A DNA stretch of 62,000 nucleotides from Lingula anatina (GCF_001039355.2 NW_019774291.1:313276-375275); one strand, 5' to 3'. Positions 45,016 to 58,591 are shown, counted from the stretch's first letter. The notes: generated by a model not told the origin, from the sequence alone. A program made the numbers and translations.

Positions 45016-47459
45016 AAGCTAAGTATGAATTGATCAAATGCAACAAAGTATTGGTTAGGGCGGCCTAAAAACTAGCTATATGATGTTTAGATTTGAATGT
45101 TTTCCATCTCATGAAGCATACTACTTTCAAAGAGCAATTTCATGTCGCAACATTTCACACGTTTAATTACAAAGAATTTTTCAGATGCACTTCATTACTT
45201 GATGAGTTAAAGATCACTTCATGTTGTGGCTATATTTACTTATGCCATTTTGAGTAAAGAAGTAGAATACCCTGGGGTTTATGGCTAAAGAAAATCTTGT
45301 CTAAGGTTCAGTAACTGTAGTTGTCTTAACTTAATATGCCTCCTAGAAATACTTACATCTCTCAAGTCAATATCAGTCCCTTGTTACATCATTGCAGAAT
45401 ATCTATTGATTCTCTGTTGCCTCAGCAGCATTCCAAAGCACTTTTTAAACTGCTGTGTAAACTAGTAAGAGCTCCCAATCGTGTGGAAGCTCATGGTGCT
45501 AGATAAATACAAATTATGTACAGAAAAGATCAAACAGAAGAAGAATTACAAGCACATATTAATTTCAGAATTAAGATTCTCATTATTTTGCCGTAATCAA
45601 AATTTGAGGAAACTCCCTAGTTGTTCAATTACCACTGTGGAATTGTTGCTTGTGATCAGGTTATTTCTTGGCATTTATTGATATTTAATTTAATATTAAT
45701 AAATATTAATGTTTATTAATATTTAATCTTAATTTTGGGGCAAAATGATACCACTTTAGCTGTGTAATTATACATGTAGTTGTATATAGAGATCTGGATA
45801 GGGTACATGTAGAAATCCGACCCGACCTGACCCTCACCTTTATCTCCCCAGGATAAATTGACATTAAGTGGATAAAAAAAAATACATGCCATCTAACAGG
45901 TGTTGGTTTTTGCTTTTTGATGATATGATGTCATTGTTTCCTTGAATCACTTCTGTTTTTTCTCTTCAATTTTCCAGACCTGAAAGCCATGCGGAGGATT
46001 TATGGTTTTCATGGCCTCAAATTTTCAATTAGTCTGCTCCCATATTAACGCCAAAAAATAAGGTGTTGTACATATGGTAAAGCAAGACCACCTCTCTCTC
46101 TCAGACTCCAAGAAATCCTTCATTTGAAAAGACTAGGACTAGTGGTACAGCTTACATTTCATTTGACATGTTGCATCCATTGTCTTATTGGACTTGTAAA
46201 TTTGTTAATGGAGCCGAGGAGATAATTAATTACATGCCTTGCATTGAATTGACACAGTTGAGAGATGGAAAAAGAGACATTGCAGGGACTTTTTTCATGT
46301 AAAACTCATTGATCATCCAGTGTGGGATGAACATCCTGCTTTGGTATAAATTGATTGCCTTTGTGTAATTATTATTAGAACGTGAAGGGATAGATTGTGT
46401 ATGTGGGGAAAATAAAAGGAAGTCTGCCTACAAAACACTTGTACGTGGGCTGTTCACTGAAGTTCATGGTGGGCAGTCATCATGGTCTGTGGTTGGAGTT
46501 TTCATGTACTCTTGTAAAGGGTCTGAAATGAATGCATATCTGCAGTTAATTTTATCTAGATTTTTTAACCAAAGATGGTTTTCTTTATATTAACATTTTA
46601 ATTTTAATAATCGATTACTTTATTTTCCTTAAATGCATAAAACTCAGGAGTATATGTAAAAAATCTTGAGAGTTCTTTACATGTTTCATTAACCTAATCA
46701 TGGCACATGAGGCATCTATTTTGGCTGAAGTCCAATTTATGCAACTTGTTTTAGACGGAAAGATGATCAGCCATTCATATTATGTCAGTTTTTCTCCTGA
46801 TGGTTAGCATTTTCTCATTGCTGCTGACTTCTCAACCCATTAATCCCATATTTGTACAGCCAGTTTTATTATTTTGGGTCTAAGTAAAATATTTATGATG
46901 TTCAAGTTAATTATTCATGACTATTTATTAATGTGTACAAGAAGTATGTATAAGAATGTGTGTGTGTACGTGTGTTTATGTATATATGTGTGTGTGCATG
47001 TGTGTGTGCTTTTGTCACAAAAGTTAAGATTTTATGCCATTGTCATATTTCATTTTTTTTCTGCCTGTATACATTTCTTGAAAATAAGGACGAATGTGAG
47101 ATATAATTTGAAATGTTTTCAAACAGATTTAACCATCTTTTAGAAGTCCTAAAAAACACTCCTTTTGTGTAAGTACAATAGACATAAGATAGAATTGTTT
47201 GTCCATGGACATGCTAAACGAAAAACTTAAGTTGCTAAACTGGTCTTAGCTTTTAGGCCTAGATTTAAGTCTACTTTCGCTTGGGGTAAATCTAGACTAG
47301 ACTAAGTTTAGACTAAATTTTCAGGTTTACATTCGTTTTGTAAAACAGGCCCAGATGTCTTATTAGCCTTGTCATACTTGAGGCTTGTCAGTGAAGTCGG
47401 CTAAGCTTGGATGTGGTCAGCTTGTGGTTTTTCAATGAAATTACAATTATATCATGTGA
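45016..47459. other. No gene recognised; one regulatory-like island
   Basis: An AT-only palindrome-like run (TTAATATTAATAAATATTAA) lies near 45690. About 46080-46500 is non-repetitive and of mixed composition, with homeodomain-type sites (GATAATTAATTACATG near 46221), and could be conserved regulatory DNA. TCTAGACTAGACTAAG near 47290 with AAAACAGGCCC after it resembles one end of a dispersed element. Confidence 0.35.
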
Positions 47460-47606
47460 GTGTTACAAGTCGCAGCACTTAAATGAAAATATTGGCAATA
47501 GATTCCTTTATCTGATTACCTATGAAACAAATGTACTTGATTAGGATACAATTAATGCATTCTTTTTTTAGGAGGTTTTTCTTACATAATAATTGTCAAT
47601 TCTTTT
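47460..47606 (+). repeat. Dispersed repeat, copy 1
   Basis: Aligns in the same orientation with 49879-50029: CAGCACTTAAATGAA, ATTGGCAATAGATTCC, TGTACTTGAT and GGATACxATTAATG, with scattered changes and small gaps. Class unknown. Confidence 0.8.
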
Positions 47607-49260
47607 TCTGTCATTTAGGCACAGGATAATGAGGGGCTAGTTGTTAAAAGATGCAGGTAGAAGAAAGTAAAAAAAATATTGAAACATGCCAGACATTTAT
47701 AGAGAATGATGTGGCTTTCCCCTATAACCAACCCACTCAGACTTGCCTCAATAATGAACAGATATACTTGCAGTAATAGAAAATATGGACTCTTTTAAGT
47801 TTGTTGCCCAACTGGCAAATAAGCATACTTTTTATTTTAGCTTTAAAATATTCGGACAAATTAAATGATAGGCAAGCGTTTGCTTCCTTTACTGAAGTAG
47901 AATTGCTTAGAACTGTTCAATTATATGTTCATATCTTAACATAAATCCATTTCACCATTGAGTAGACCGCAGTGCCAGTGATGATCAGACACAACAGCAA
48001 CATGTCATAAGTTGTTTGGTAGCATTGTAATCATATTTCTACTGAAATATGTCATATAAAGGGTTCAATTCCTGAAAAACTCTTCTCTTGGTATCACATT
48101 CTAATGATTTTAACAAAATTATGTAATATTGAAAGTTTTTACGTATTCACTGAGCAATCCTGTGTGACTGTATATGTGTGTTTGTGTGCAAGTGTGTGTG
48201 ACATACTCAACAAATGATGATGCATGAAATATTTAACTCCTTTCCTTGAATATATATTTTTAAAAGAATAAAATTGATGTGTACTGATTTAATGTCAGGC
48301 CAATGAATGTAATGTTGTATTACGATCACCCATTGAAGGATTGGGAAAAATATGCCATCACCACCAGTTTGAATTATTCATGAGTACATTGGACTAACAA
48401 TTGTGAAGTCAAGGTACTGTATGCTGTATACAGTATGGAGTAATTCACTTAGGTTTTCCATTTTGGTTATAATTTTAGATCCTTCTGGCCATTTTGAATG
48501 ATAGATGAGTGGTGGTGGCTTTAGATGGAGCTCTCGAGTTCTGATTGCCGTCTGCCATCCCGAATACTTGGCTGAAGCCCAGGTCACATGAGGAGAATGA
48601 GCCAATGAAAAGAGGAGGATCAGAAGGCCAGCACTGAAGACAAACGCAACAGACAGAAAATGGTATGTGTCTTGCCGTGATTTTTAGGAGATTCATCTTT
48701 AGCTTGGTTATCCTCTAGGTTTGAAATTTAAAGTTGTTAGTGGTTAATATGTGACTGTTCTCAATAAGATATCTCAGTTGAACCTCGGAGCCTGTGGTGG
48801 GCTAACTTCTTTCCATCAGGTCAATAGATCTCATTCCAAAAGGGAGCTGAAGCTCTCAGCATTGTCATGTATATCCAGACCTGCATCATTGAAGTTAGAT
48901 CTCTGTGGTGCTTTAACATTTGTAGATCTTATACCTCATATTTTCTTAGGTTTTGTGTAGAGAGATTAATGTAATCAAGTTTATGAAACTGGAATACAAC
49001 ATAAAATGCAAAAATAAATTAAAAGGTATAATTATATGTATGTAAATCTACATTTATAACAGCAGATTTATTTTATTATTTCTACCCTGCTTTCGTATAT
49101 ATTTTTTTCTTTAAAATATCTGTTTATCTCCATATTAAACATTTCTCCAAAATTATATCAAGCAATCTCTCAAGAACTCAACAGCCAGTGATAAGCCCAA
49201 ATGTTAATTTATTTCTATGACACATCCATTCTTAGTGTTTATATGATAGTTCTCCTTTAG

Positions 49261-49263
<3 letters not shown>
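47607..49263. other. No certain gene; an exon-like or first-exon-like block at about 48480-48662
   Basis: 48480-48662 is GC-richer and ends GAAAATG|GTATGT (donor at 48663). It could be a 5' exon whose start codon abuts the intron, but upstream frames carry stops and no next exon was found. The ORF at 48751-48960 is unrecognised. Confidence 0.25.

Positions 49264-49328
<65 letters not shown>
49264..49328. repeat. (CT)n(CA)n compound microsatellite
   Basis: About 17 CT units run directly into about 15 CA units. Confidence 0.98.
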
Positions 49329-49332
<4 letters not shown>

Positions 49333-49878
49333 TTAGAGAGTTGTGTCACTTTTATGACTTGTTTTTTCTATATTCAAGGTACATCTTGCATTTTCATATG
49401 TGTCTATATATGGGCACCTCTATTACACATAGTTATATGCATGTATGCATAAATAATATGTAAAAATATACACTGTCAATATGACTTTGCTTAAAATAAA
49501 TATTTTATTAACTGGCTTTAAAATAAAAATGGTACTTTCGATGAGTTACAATCTATCATACACTTTTCAAGAGAAATCACGTACTTGAATTTTGGTGAAT
49601 TTAAATTGTTTACTATAAAGTCAAATTTATTTCTGTTTTGATTTATAACCTTAATGGAACTTCGTCAGCAATGTATGTTTCATGATAAAAAAACAAACAA
49701 ATTTGAAGGAGCAGTGGTAGCAAAAGTTTGTTTAGATATTTTCATCTGTTTCAATGGAATATTTTTTTCATTTCCATATAGTTCCAAGCACAGTTTCAAG
49801 CACAAGCATTTGAAAGTGCATAAAACTAGACAATAAATTCCTTTCTTTTGAATCAGTTGATAACCCCCAAAGCTTATG

Positions 49879-50029
49879 GTGTTTTACAAGTCACAGCACT
49901 TAAATGAATATATTGGCAATAGATTCCACTATCTAATTGCCTGTTAAACAACATGTACTTGATAAGGATACGATTAATGTATTCTTTTCTGAGGAGAGTT
50001 TTCTTACTTAAATTTAATAATTGTCTAAT
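49879..50029 (+). repeat. Dispersed repeat, copy 2
   Basis: Partner of 47460-47606, about 2.4 kb away in direct orientation; by eye somewhat diverged. Confidence 0.8.
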
Positions 50030-52329
50030 ATTTTGTTGCCGCTCCCCCATTATCTTTTATGGCAAAGCAGTTAGTACTGTGTGCATGGTATTTTCAAGAG
50101 TTTTCAACATTCATACTTCTGCATTTTGCTACATATGTGTGTATCTTTTATACAACTGGTACGATATAATACCTACCGCATCCTGGAATTTTTACCCAAG
50201 TGTGTGATCTCAGACAGATAAAGTGACTGTATACACCTGGAGTGCTGGTCTGGCTTGACTTCCCACACATTTGGTACTTTTGTACTGCTACCTGTCGGCA
50301 TAGGCCATTTTATGGTGAAAGTACCCCCGATGCACGCCCTTATTGTGAAATATCTCAATATTTTCAATTCAAGATCAAGGCTTGTTATGTACAATCTAGC
50401 ACCTCCAATTTAATTCTTGTTACAGTAACCATTACATCCTGGCAAAAAAGGCCGAAGGCCTATTATCACCAATTAATATATCTGCACAAAATTTTTCTTA
50501 CAAATATCTGTTTTTGCTGTTTGTTTTGTCAGATTAGATGTATACTTTGTTAGAAGTGTAAACATACCCGTGCATGTTGACAAAAAAATTATTTTATGAG
50601 TATTATAATTCACAAATAATAGAGATAATCCCTTTCAGTAGTAAAAAACACTTGGTGTTTATTGTCAACAATTTGTGAATCTTTAAAGTAATTTCTTTTA
50701 AAAAAAAGCTAATTGAACTATATTTGCCTCACCACATTATTCCATGATATATGTGGTATATTTCCTTCAATAATTTATCTTGGGATAACTTTTTATCCTG
50801 TTATATTCCCAAGAATTGCAGGATCTGTGTACAATGTAAGACAGATATTGAGGATAATATCAAAGAAAACGAGTTACAGAGAGCTAAGTAGTGTTCATAT
50901 AAAGGGGATATTATGATACAAAGTAGACCTAGGACTTAACTAGAAACACACTCACAGAGTGCAGACCCCCACCTAGGCAGCTCACATATGATAAATAATT
51001 AATTAATGGATCACCACTAAAATATAATTGATTTAAAATTAATTTCTGAACTTACCTAAATATTTTATCAAAAATCTGCTGATATCTTTTTTGAGTTGTT
51101 AATTAATAAACCAACAAAGGCAAAAGCAAAATCTCCTTGAGAGGGGTAATAAAACTGCATCTACCAGATATGCCAAATATAAAAGATAAAAGTTTACGAT
51201 GAGGTACATAAAAGGTGGGCAGACAAATAAAGGGCAGTTGTCATTTATAAACAAAATATTAGTATGATGAATTGATTATGCCATATCAAGTGTTTATGTT
51301 AAACATATATTTAGTAAGTAAGAATCAATATTTTGAAAGTGATCCTGAAAGTGCAATTCCACCATTCCAGTCCAAAATCAGTCAGAAGAGTTGCTCTTAC
51401 CATCAACACTGATGTCCTTGACATGTCAAAAACTATGTTTAATATGCTTTTTGAAAAATGATTTTGCTTTTTTTTTTTTTTCATTGTAATCTATGTTTTT
51501 GTTCGGCTGCTCAGATAGCAAAGAGAACTTAGCAATGAATCAAGGTTCTAATAAAAGAAAAGACATCTTGCCATCAAGTTGTTGTCAGGTTAGGACATTG
51601 CAGTGAAAGTTAAAATTTGGGTACAAGGGAATTCCTAGGTAGATGCAATTACGCAATATTAAAGTTCACAGAGAGTGCAGAACCAGGCCTTATTTCGCCT
51701 TCGTAATCCAGCATTACAGTTGCATATAGCTATATGACAGTACCCCTGATCCAATGGTTTATAATGATGTCAAATTGACCAACTGCATTCAAATTGAGTT
51801 TATTATAGTGGGATGTAATATCATTTGTGTATAGGGCCATCTCTCAGACTAATGACCTGTGCAATTCAGGCCATCCTTGCCATTGAGATTGGTTTATTGC
51901 TTGGGGTATAGTAATAGCAACATTAGTTATACTCAACAAATTTAACTAAGGTGTCTTTCTAGTATTTATATCCTGCTCATCATAGAAGCTATAAGTTAAT
52001 GAATTATAATAATAATAATAATTTTAAAAATTGCCATTGGTAAGAGATTTGATGAAAAAATAGCAGGGGGGCTTGTTAGGCAATTTATATGATTGTACTT
52101 TCTTTTGAAGTTGTATAGAACATAGAATAACCTAAACTAAAATTCCATTAAATATGGCCTGTCTGTGAAGCAGAGTGCATACAAGTAATCACATAGGGCA
52201 GATATGGCACATGCACATCATGCAGGACAGGTAAAGAAATTTGTGGGAGAGGAAAATTATTTGAGGTAAGAAAATTTTTTTTTAAACCTATGGGATCAGA
52301 GTTAAGTGATTTTCAAAAAAAAAAAAAAA
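50030..52329. other. No gene recognised; one regulatory-like island
   Basis: About 51660-51920 differs from its AT-rich surroundings: low-repeat, mixed composition, with CGTAATCCAGCATTA and a TTATAATGATGTCAAA block that look like homeodomain-type sites. Candidate conserved non-coding element. ORFs at 50173-50394 minus and 50242-50553 plus overlap each other and match no family. Confidence 0.35.
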
Positions 52330-52636
52330 NNNNNNNNNNNNNNNNNNNNNNNNNNNNNNNNNNNNNNNNNNNNNNNNNNNNNNNNNNNNNNNNNNNNNNN
52401 NNNNNNNNNNNNNNNNNNNNNNNNNNNNNNNNNNNNNNNNNNNNNNNNNNNNNNNNNNNNNNNNNNNNNNNNNNNNNNNNNNNNNNNNNNNNNNNNNNNN
52501 NNNNNNNNNNNNNNNNNNNNNNNNNNNNNNNNNNNNNNNNNNNNNNNNNNNNNNNNNNNNNNNNNNNNNNNNNNNNNNNNNNNNNNNNNNNNNNNNNNNN
52601 NNNNNNNNNNNNNNNNNNNNNNNNNNNNNNNNNNNN
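52330..52636. other. Assembly gap (307 N)
   Basis: Preceded by A14 and followed by AAAA, so the break probably fell in a poly-A run. Translations across it are meaningless. Confidence 0.97.
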
Positions 52637-55119
52637 AAAACGCATTGTTTTGGTTGGTTTTATTTTTGGGTCATTTTCATTTGGTTGTTCAGTCAGGTTG
52701 TAGTTATATTAACGGATTACATTTTATTGAAAACATGGGTGGACATTAAGTGTCTTATGGGAATGAACAACTTATTTGTGAAGTATCAGTAGAAAAAATA
52801 AAACATCTGAAGTACCCAAAAGGATTGAATTGCTTTCAAATGTCTATTGATAAACATTATTACTGTTTCTCTTGAACCCTTGTATTCTTTGCTACATTTT
52901 AGTCCAGACTGCCAACAGCAGTATCTTGTTAGACGGTTGACCACCTACCACACTTAGATAACAATAGCTCATCACAAGACAAATGTATATCACAATCTGA
53001 TGCAAACTGACAGAAATATCCGCCAATGTGAATATTAGTGTCTATATTCTAACACCAGTGTTCGGGCCTTTGTTATAACCTATGTGCTTCTATCATGTTT
53101 TTAACTTCAATGTCTCCATGTACCTGATCGCTATAATGCTTATGGCTCATCTTGTGTCTGTATCTTCACAGTTTAAAAATATTTTGAAAGAACCTATGAG
53201 TTTGCCTTAACCTAGTCGTGCTAGCATTGGAAGGCATTCAAGTTCACAAAGAGTAAGTAAATGGGGTTTAAGTTATCATGACAACAGTCATGAACGTTTT
53301 AGCCTCTTTGCCTATTTTATCATTATGTAACAGACCACCAGGCTAAAAAACCTTATGTAAACAATGTGTCTGATCACTATATCTAACATGCACCAAGCCT
53401 TGGCTATAAAAATCCCTGAACCCGCACTAATAGGTTAATGTCTGTAGTGACATTTAGTGGAAGTTTTTACAAATTGACTTAGACTAATCATTCCTGATTA
53501 TTTCAGTCAGTTCTTAGACTGAACAGACTTTTACTTTTGGCTGTGTAATGTCTCATTAATAGCATGTAATGTTTTTTTACACATTATTCGTAACAAATTT
53601 TTATTATTTAAGATATTGGGTAATGTAATATATTTTGCTTTTCTTTGTTATTTTATGTTTATTTGTTTACATGAAGTCATATTCTGTGCAGTCTAAATTA
53701 TAATTAAATTGATAAATAAACCTTTTAAACCAAATAAAAGCAGTTAAAATTTTTCTAATTCAAACCCGAACAGATCAAAGATACATCAATCAAAAGTATC
53801 AAAGTAAAGTATCCATCAAATGTATTGATGGATAGGCTTTGGGAGTTGCATTTGAATAGTATTATTTGTTCATAGATAATTTTTCAGAATATATACTTGC
53901 TAAACACATTTTTTAGCAATGGGGTTTAACTAATATTTTGCAGACAGTAGGATATGGACATTTAAAGGTCTAAAAATTACCAGTGGGACCTGTACTAGTA
54001 AAATATCAATTTGAAATGCCTGTGCTGAAGCACTCTATTTCATAGAAACTAATGTTAAACTTAGATATTTGATAAGAATGAAGTAATTTTTCTTCAGTCA
54101 ACAGCTTAATGTTAAAATAGTTTTTACCTCCAATATTTCAATATTAAGCTGCAATATTAGAAGAAAAATTTCTTCATTCTGTAACATAACACAGCTGATG
54201 AAATTCTTCTCTGATTTAGATATTTGGTATTTTAAAAAACAATGTGGAAAAATACTGCTAAACATTTTATCTTGTAAATATTTATTTGTATCACAGATAT
54301 CATTTGATAGGAAAGTGAAGAATATTCTTAAAGAAAAAAAAATGGTTAGATAAAAAATCATTTGGTGAACTTATTACTAAAAGATCCTAGGAAATTGCCG
54401 TTTATGCCAAGAACCTGGTGTTTGTGCATAGGCTTTAAAGAGCTTATGACCCCTGTTATGAAAATTAAAAGCAGGCCAATAAAAGACATTCAATAGAACT
54501 TTAAATTATATTCACTACTGTTTTATTTATTTATTTTTTTCTTAATTGTATGAATAAAGTTTGCTTGTAGGATTTTATCATAGATTCCTCAAAGAAAATT
54601 AGAATAGGTTGGTAGTTACATTATTGTTGTCATGTACAGCTATGGGTAGCACCAGCATAAGTTTAACAAAAAGTTAAAAAATTTAAAAGCAGTTGTCTCC
54701 ATGTTTGATTTGGGTCATTGTTCCATTTATAAAACCCGGAAATTCATTATAAGGGTAGTATTCATATGCCTCTCAAAGAACTCAATGTACTAATGAAAAG
54801 TGAAGATTTAAAAGATTTGAACTTTAAAGACCAAACAAGTACTGCACAGTCATGCATTGCAACTTTTTCAATTCAAGTTCAAGGCTTATTATGTACAATA
54901 TCAAATTTTACATGGAATGATGAGCAGGCCAATACATGCATAAATACATTGATACATAGCAAATATAAGCAAAATTTGTAGAGAAGAACAATAATACCTG
55001 ATTTATTTTGATAACAATTATGAAAAGTTTTTGCTTTGATATCTTGGTCACTATATTATCTTTCGTAGAAATGGATTTTAACCTGGATTTGATTTGGTTA
55101 AACTGTCAAATGAGAAGTC
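52637..55119. other. Gene-poor AT-rich stretch
   Basis: No gene, repeat array or strong site recognised. Confidence 0.4.
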
Positions 55120-55604
55120 TAACTGGTCCTAACAGTAGCCTTCAATGCAGTACTGGCCCTCCCTGCAGTATTGGCCTTCACAGCAATATTGGTCCCATGA
55201 CCCTAATTGCAATATTGGCACTTACTGCAGTATTGGTCTATCGCATTAGTAGATTTACCCTTACTTCACTATTGGCCCTAATAGTAGTATTGGCCCTTCC
55301 TGTAATATTGGCCCTAATGGGAGTATAGCACTCACTGCAGTATTAGCCCCAATGGCACAGCATTGGCCCTGTCTTTAGAATTGGCCTTCACAGCAGTATT
55401 GGCCCCAATGGTAAGTACTATTGGGCCTCAATGCAGTATTGGCCTTCATTGCAATGTTGGTCCCCTTGGTAGTATTGGCCCTAATTGCAATGTAAGCACT
55501 AACTGCATTATTGGTCTTTCGCATTAGTAGATTCGACCTTACTATAGTATTGGCCCTCATAGTAGTATTGGCCCTGATGGAAGTATTGGCTTTCACTGCA
55601 GTAT
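55120..55604. repeat. Degenerate 18-bp-unit minisatellite, main block
   Basis: Units of the form GCAGTATTGGCCCTNACT repeat with many changes and small length slips. A larger period of about 280 bp is visible: TATCGCATTAGTAGATTTAC near 55238 returns as TTTCGCATTAGTAGATTCGA near 55520. Because 18 is a multiple of 3, one frame stays open and gives Leu-Ala-Val-rich six-residue repeats (ALTAVLV, LLALIVVLALPVILAL), and the other strand gives RANT repeats. Neither is likely to be a gene. Confidence 0.9.
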
Positions 55605-55606
55605 TA

Positions 55607-56158
55607 GAGAGTTTCCGGTGCAGTTGGGATACGACGGCAAGATTGTTACGTATGTGCTAATGTATCCAGTAACGCGCTTCTCTCTTCGCGTTCCGGTAAT
55701 GTCCCGGAATGCTGGCGCTCATTCCAATATAATAATAACAATATACGGCCCCGTAGCCATCTATTTCCAAGGGGGGGGGGGATTCTTTTTTTATGAAAAA
55801 GGAGACAAATATTACCCAAAAGTGCAATTTTTCCCGACAAAAATGGCAGTTCGTAAGAACCCCACGATCAGCCCCCCGACTACGTGCCTGATAAACCAAA
55901 ACTAGCGGCTCCTCTCTGTTAAAAAGTTGAAATTTGCATGAACATACACTTGTAAAAAAAGTATATAAATCATATAAATTAGCAAACATAACCTTTAATA
56001 ACTATTTTCAATAATCTTCCGCACTGGCTAGATAGGAGCGCTTGTATTCCGCAGACTAGATGGGATGACGGTATATGAATGCGGTGAACGTCACAAGTGC
56101 GCACAAACCGATGACGTATTAATCTAGCCGGCGTATCTCACCGGCAACGGAAACTCTC
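55607..56158. mobile_element. 552-bp TA-flanked inverted-repeat element inserted in the minisatellite
   Basis: Ends are GAGAGTTTCCGGTGCAGTTG and, on the complement, GAGAGTTTCCGTTGCCGGTG; inverted similarity continues for about 40 bp (GATACGxCGGCxAGATT). TA lies on both sides (55605-55606 and 56159-56160), as in Tc1/mariner-type insertion. It is richer in CpG than its surroundings and has a G10 run near 55771. No transposase; the ORFs 55618-55905 and 55657-55989 lie wholly or partly in it and show no motif. Removing it rejoins the 18-bp repeat. Confidence 0.85.
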
Positions 56159-56160
56159 TA

Positions 56161-56235
56161 ATGGCCCCAATGGCACAGTAGCATTGGCCCTTAATGCTGT
56201 ATTGGCCCTCACAGTAGTATTATCCCTCACTGAAA
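56161..56235. repeat. Minisatellite, remainder after the insertion
   Basis: ATGGCCCCAATGGCACAG and GTATTGGCCCTCACAG units resume directly after the element. Confidence 0.88.
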
Positions 56236-58504
56236 TGTTTTTACTCAAATGTTTTATTAAAAGTTTGTGTTGACAGTGCTATCCCAAGCTGAGAGTGAAG
56301 ATTCCAGTTTACCTATAGTCATAAAGTCACCTAGAAAGAGAGTATGCAAGGTACTTAACTGACCAGTCAAACACATCGGCATGAATATATGGACTGTAGA
56401 AATGTCTGCTTAATCTTTGGCCAAAATGGGGACAAGCAATTGGCAACCCTGTTTGCATATATTTTACAAGTACACCTCACAAGGACTGATATAAAACCTT
56501 TCATAAATTCAAAACCCATAGATATTTAGGATATTTAAGAGTTGTGTCCATAAACACAAAAAGTTCGTATTGTTTAATTATATGAAGCCATTATAAAGTA
56601 TATTATGAGCCCAACAGCAGGATTTTTTTACAAATGGGAATGCTTTGTAATCTCACTACTTTTATTTTGAGTTCAAACCGATGTTTTAGTTTGCCAACTC
56701 TTTCTTACAATATTTTCATCTCGTGAATCTGTTGGATAGAAGGACAAAAATAGACCATTTTGTATATGTTTTTCATGAAACCAAAATGCAACCAAAGATG
56801 CAATTACGCAATCTATGTTCCAGTCTCCCTCAGTCCTTGTCTCTATCTTTGTTTCCTTTCCCACTCACTCTTTGAGTGAGTATTGAGAATGGTTACATCT
56901 TAACGCAGAATTCCATTGGTCAGATTATTGTGTACAACCATTCTGGTTTCTTCATGCCTCAGTAAGAGTATGTGCTATTTTATATCTGCAAGCAATATTA
57001 CATTGCTGACATGGTTTCCATATTCCTTGAACAATACACCAAAGGAATGTAGCCTGTGCTCATTCATACATTCAGTGCTGAAGGACACAAGTTGAGCTGG
57101 CCGTAAATTATTCAGCAAGGAAGAAGGGAAATTCAGGTGATAATGGTAAGCAGATGCTACGGTGTGACTTTTTTCAAATTGTTTCAACTTTTAAATGAAG
57201 GTATTAGGTTGGATAAACGTGGGATGATTTGGTTGGTATCTTTTAGAAATAGGTTGATGGAAATTGTACCAAATAAATGGTAGGGTGTTCATATAGACAA
57301 GATACAAATTAATGTCATATACACATGCATGTGTTACATAGTACCTTTAGCAGTAATATTTTTCCATTTGATTTTTTTGTTGAATATTTCATAAATCATC
57401 ATACTGATTTTGATCAGGGGTGATTTTAAGATCAGCATTTCCTGTGTTATCATGGTGACCAAGATGTCCCATGTGACAAAGTACCATACCTGAAGTATCT
57501 ATCAAATTTCTCCAAGGTAACAGCATTAGCTAACCTATGAATGAATGCCCACTCCCTACACATTGAAAGACAATATGGTATGTCTTTCAAAATACCACCA
57601 AAAACATGTTTCTGTCCCTTTTATGATATGATAGAATACCAAATCCACTTTTTATGCAACTTTGATAAATATTCACAAGAGAGATCACTTTTCCAAATTC
57701 CCAAAATTACCGAAAGAAAAATTCAAAATGGTCATTGACCAAACCAAAATCTCTTCAACTTGAACAGCTAAAGAGATAGCAGTGTCACTAAGTCAGAGTT
57801 ACTTAATTCAAACAGGTTTCATTTTCAGAACAGGAATGATGCATTGACAGATATAGAATTAGCTTGCAGTTATATCCTGATATATTATTTATGTTATTTG
57901 TTCTTGGTCTGATTTTACATAGTTAATGCTTCAGTGGAGTTCTTTCAGTGGGGTATTTGGTTACCATGAAGTATTCTTCAGGATGTAGGGTAGATATCAT
58001 GTTTTGCTTTTTATGCGCAGTTTTATATTATTTTTCTGTTACTTTTCTTGGTACCAAGTGGGATCCTTACAGGTGGATGTTGCTGCTTTTCCAAACAATA
58101 ATCTGGTGAAAAACTGCTTGGGTCATCGTCAGGATATGGGCACACCACAGTGGGACCCATACACCATGTAAACCATTATGACTTTTGACTTAGGCCAGCA
58201 TTCTCATCAGGGTAATATATAAAATTGTGCTATTCTTGGCTCCTATCTGCACCAAGATTGTGTGAAGGAATGCTTCAAGTCCTATGGTGCATGACTGAAA
58301 TATAAAGCAATGGGTGGTTTAGGGGTTAGGTTTAAAAGCTAAGGAAGGATAATTACAGGGTTGAGGATGTAGTCCTGAAGATTTGAAAAATGTACACGTT
58401 TGACTTTTTTTCAATGATGAAAAAGTGTTAAATATGTTGTATTGAAGTATTATTGTAAGTATTTTAAATTATTATTGTGGACTTTTTTTTTTTGGCTCCC
58501 GGTA
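56236..58504. other. No gene recognised
   Basis: AT-rich sequence with short ORFs of no family type (56673-56864 minus, 56975-57187 minus, 57541-57738 plus). Confidence 0.4.
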
Positions 58505-58519
58505 TGTGTGTGTGTGTGC

Positions 58520-58590
<71 letters not shown>
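58505..58590. repeat. (TG)n microsatellite
   Basis: About 40 TG units, interrupted by a few CG near the start. It accounts for the Val-Cys and Thr-His readings on the two strands. Confidence 0.98.

Positions 58591-58591
<1 letters not shown>

Noticed and set aside
52290-52749. ORFs over the second gap
   Set aside because: Mostly Ns, with poly-A as the remaining coding sequence.
55008-55328. Hydrophobic repeat protein that looks like membrane segments
   Set aside because: Frame is kept open by an 18-bp minisatellite; the opposite strand is equally open, and units slip in length elsewhere in the array.
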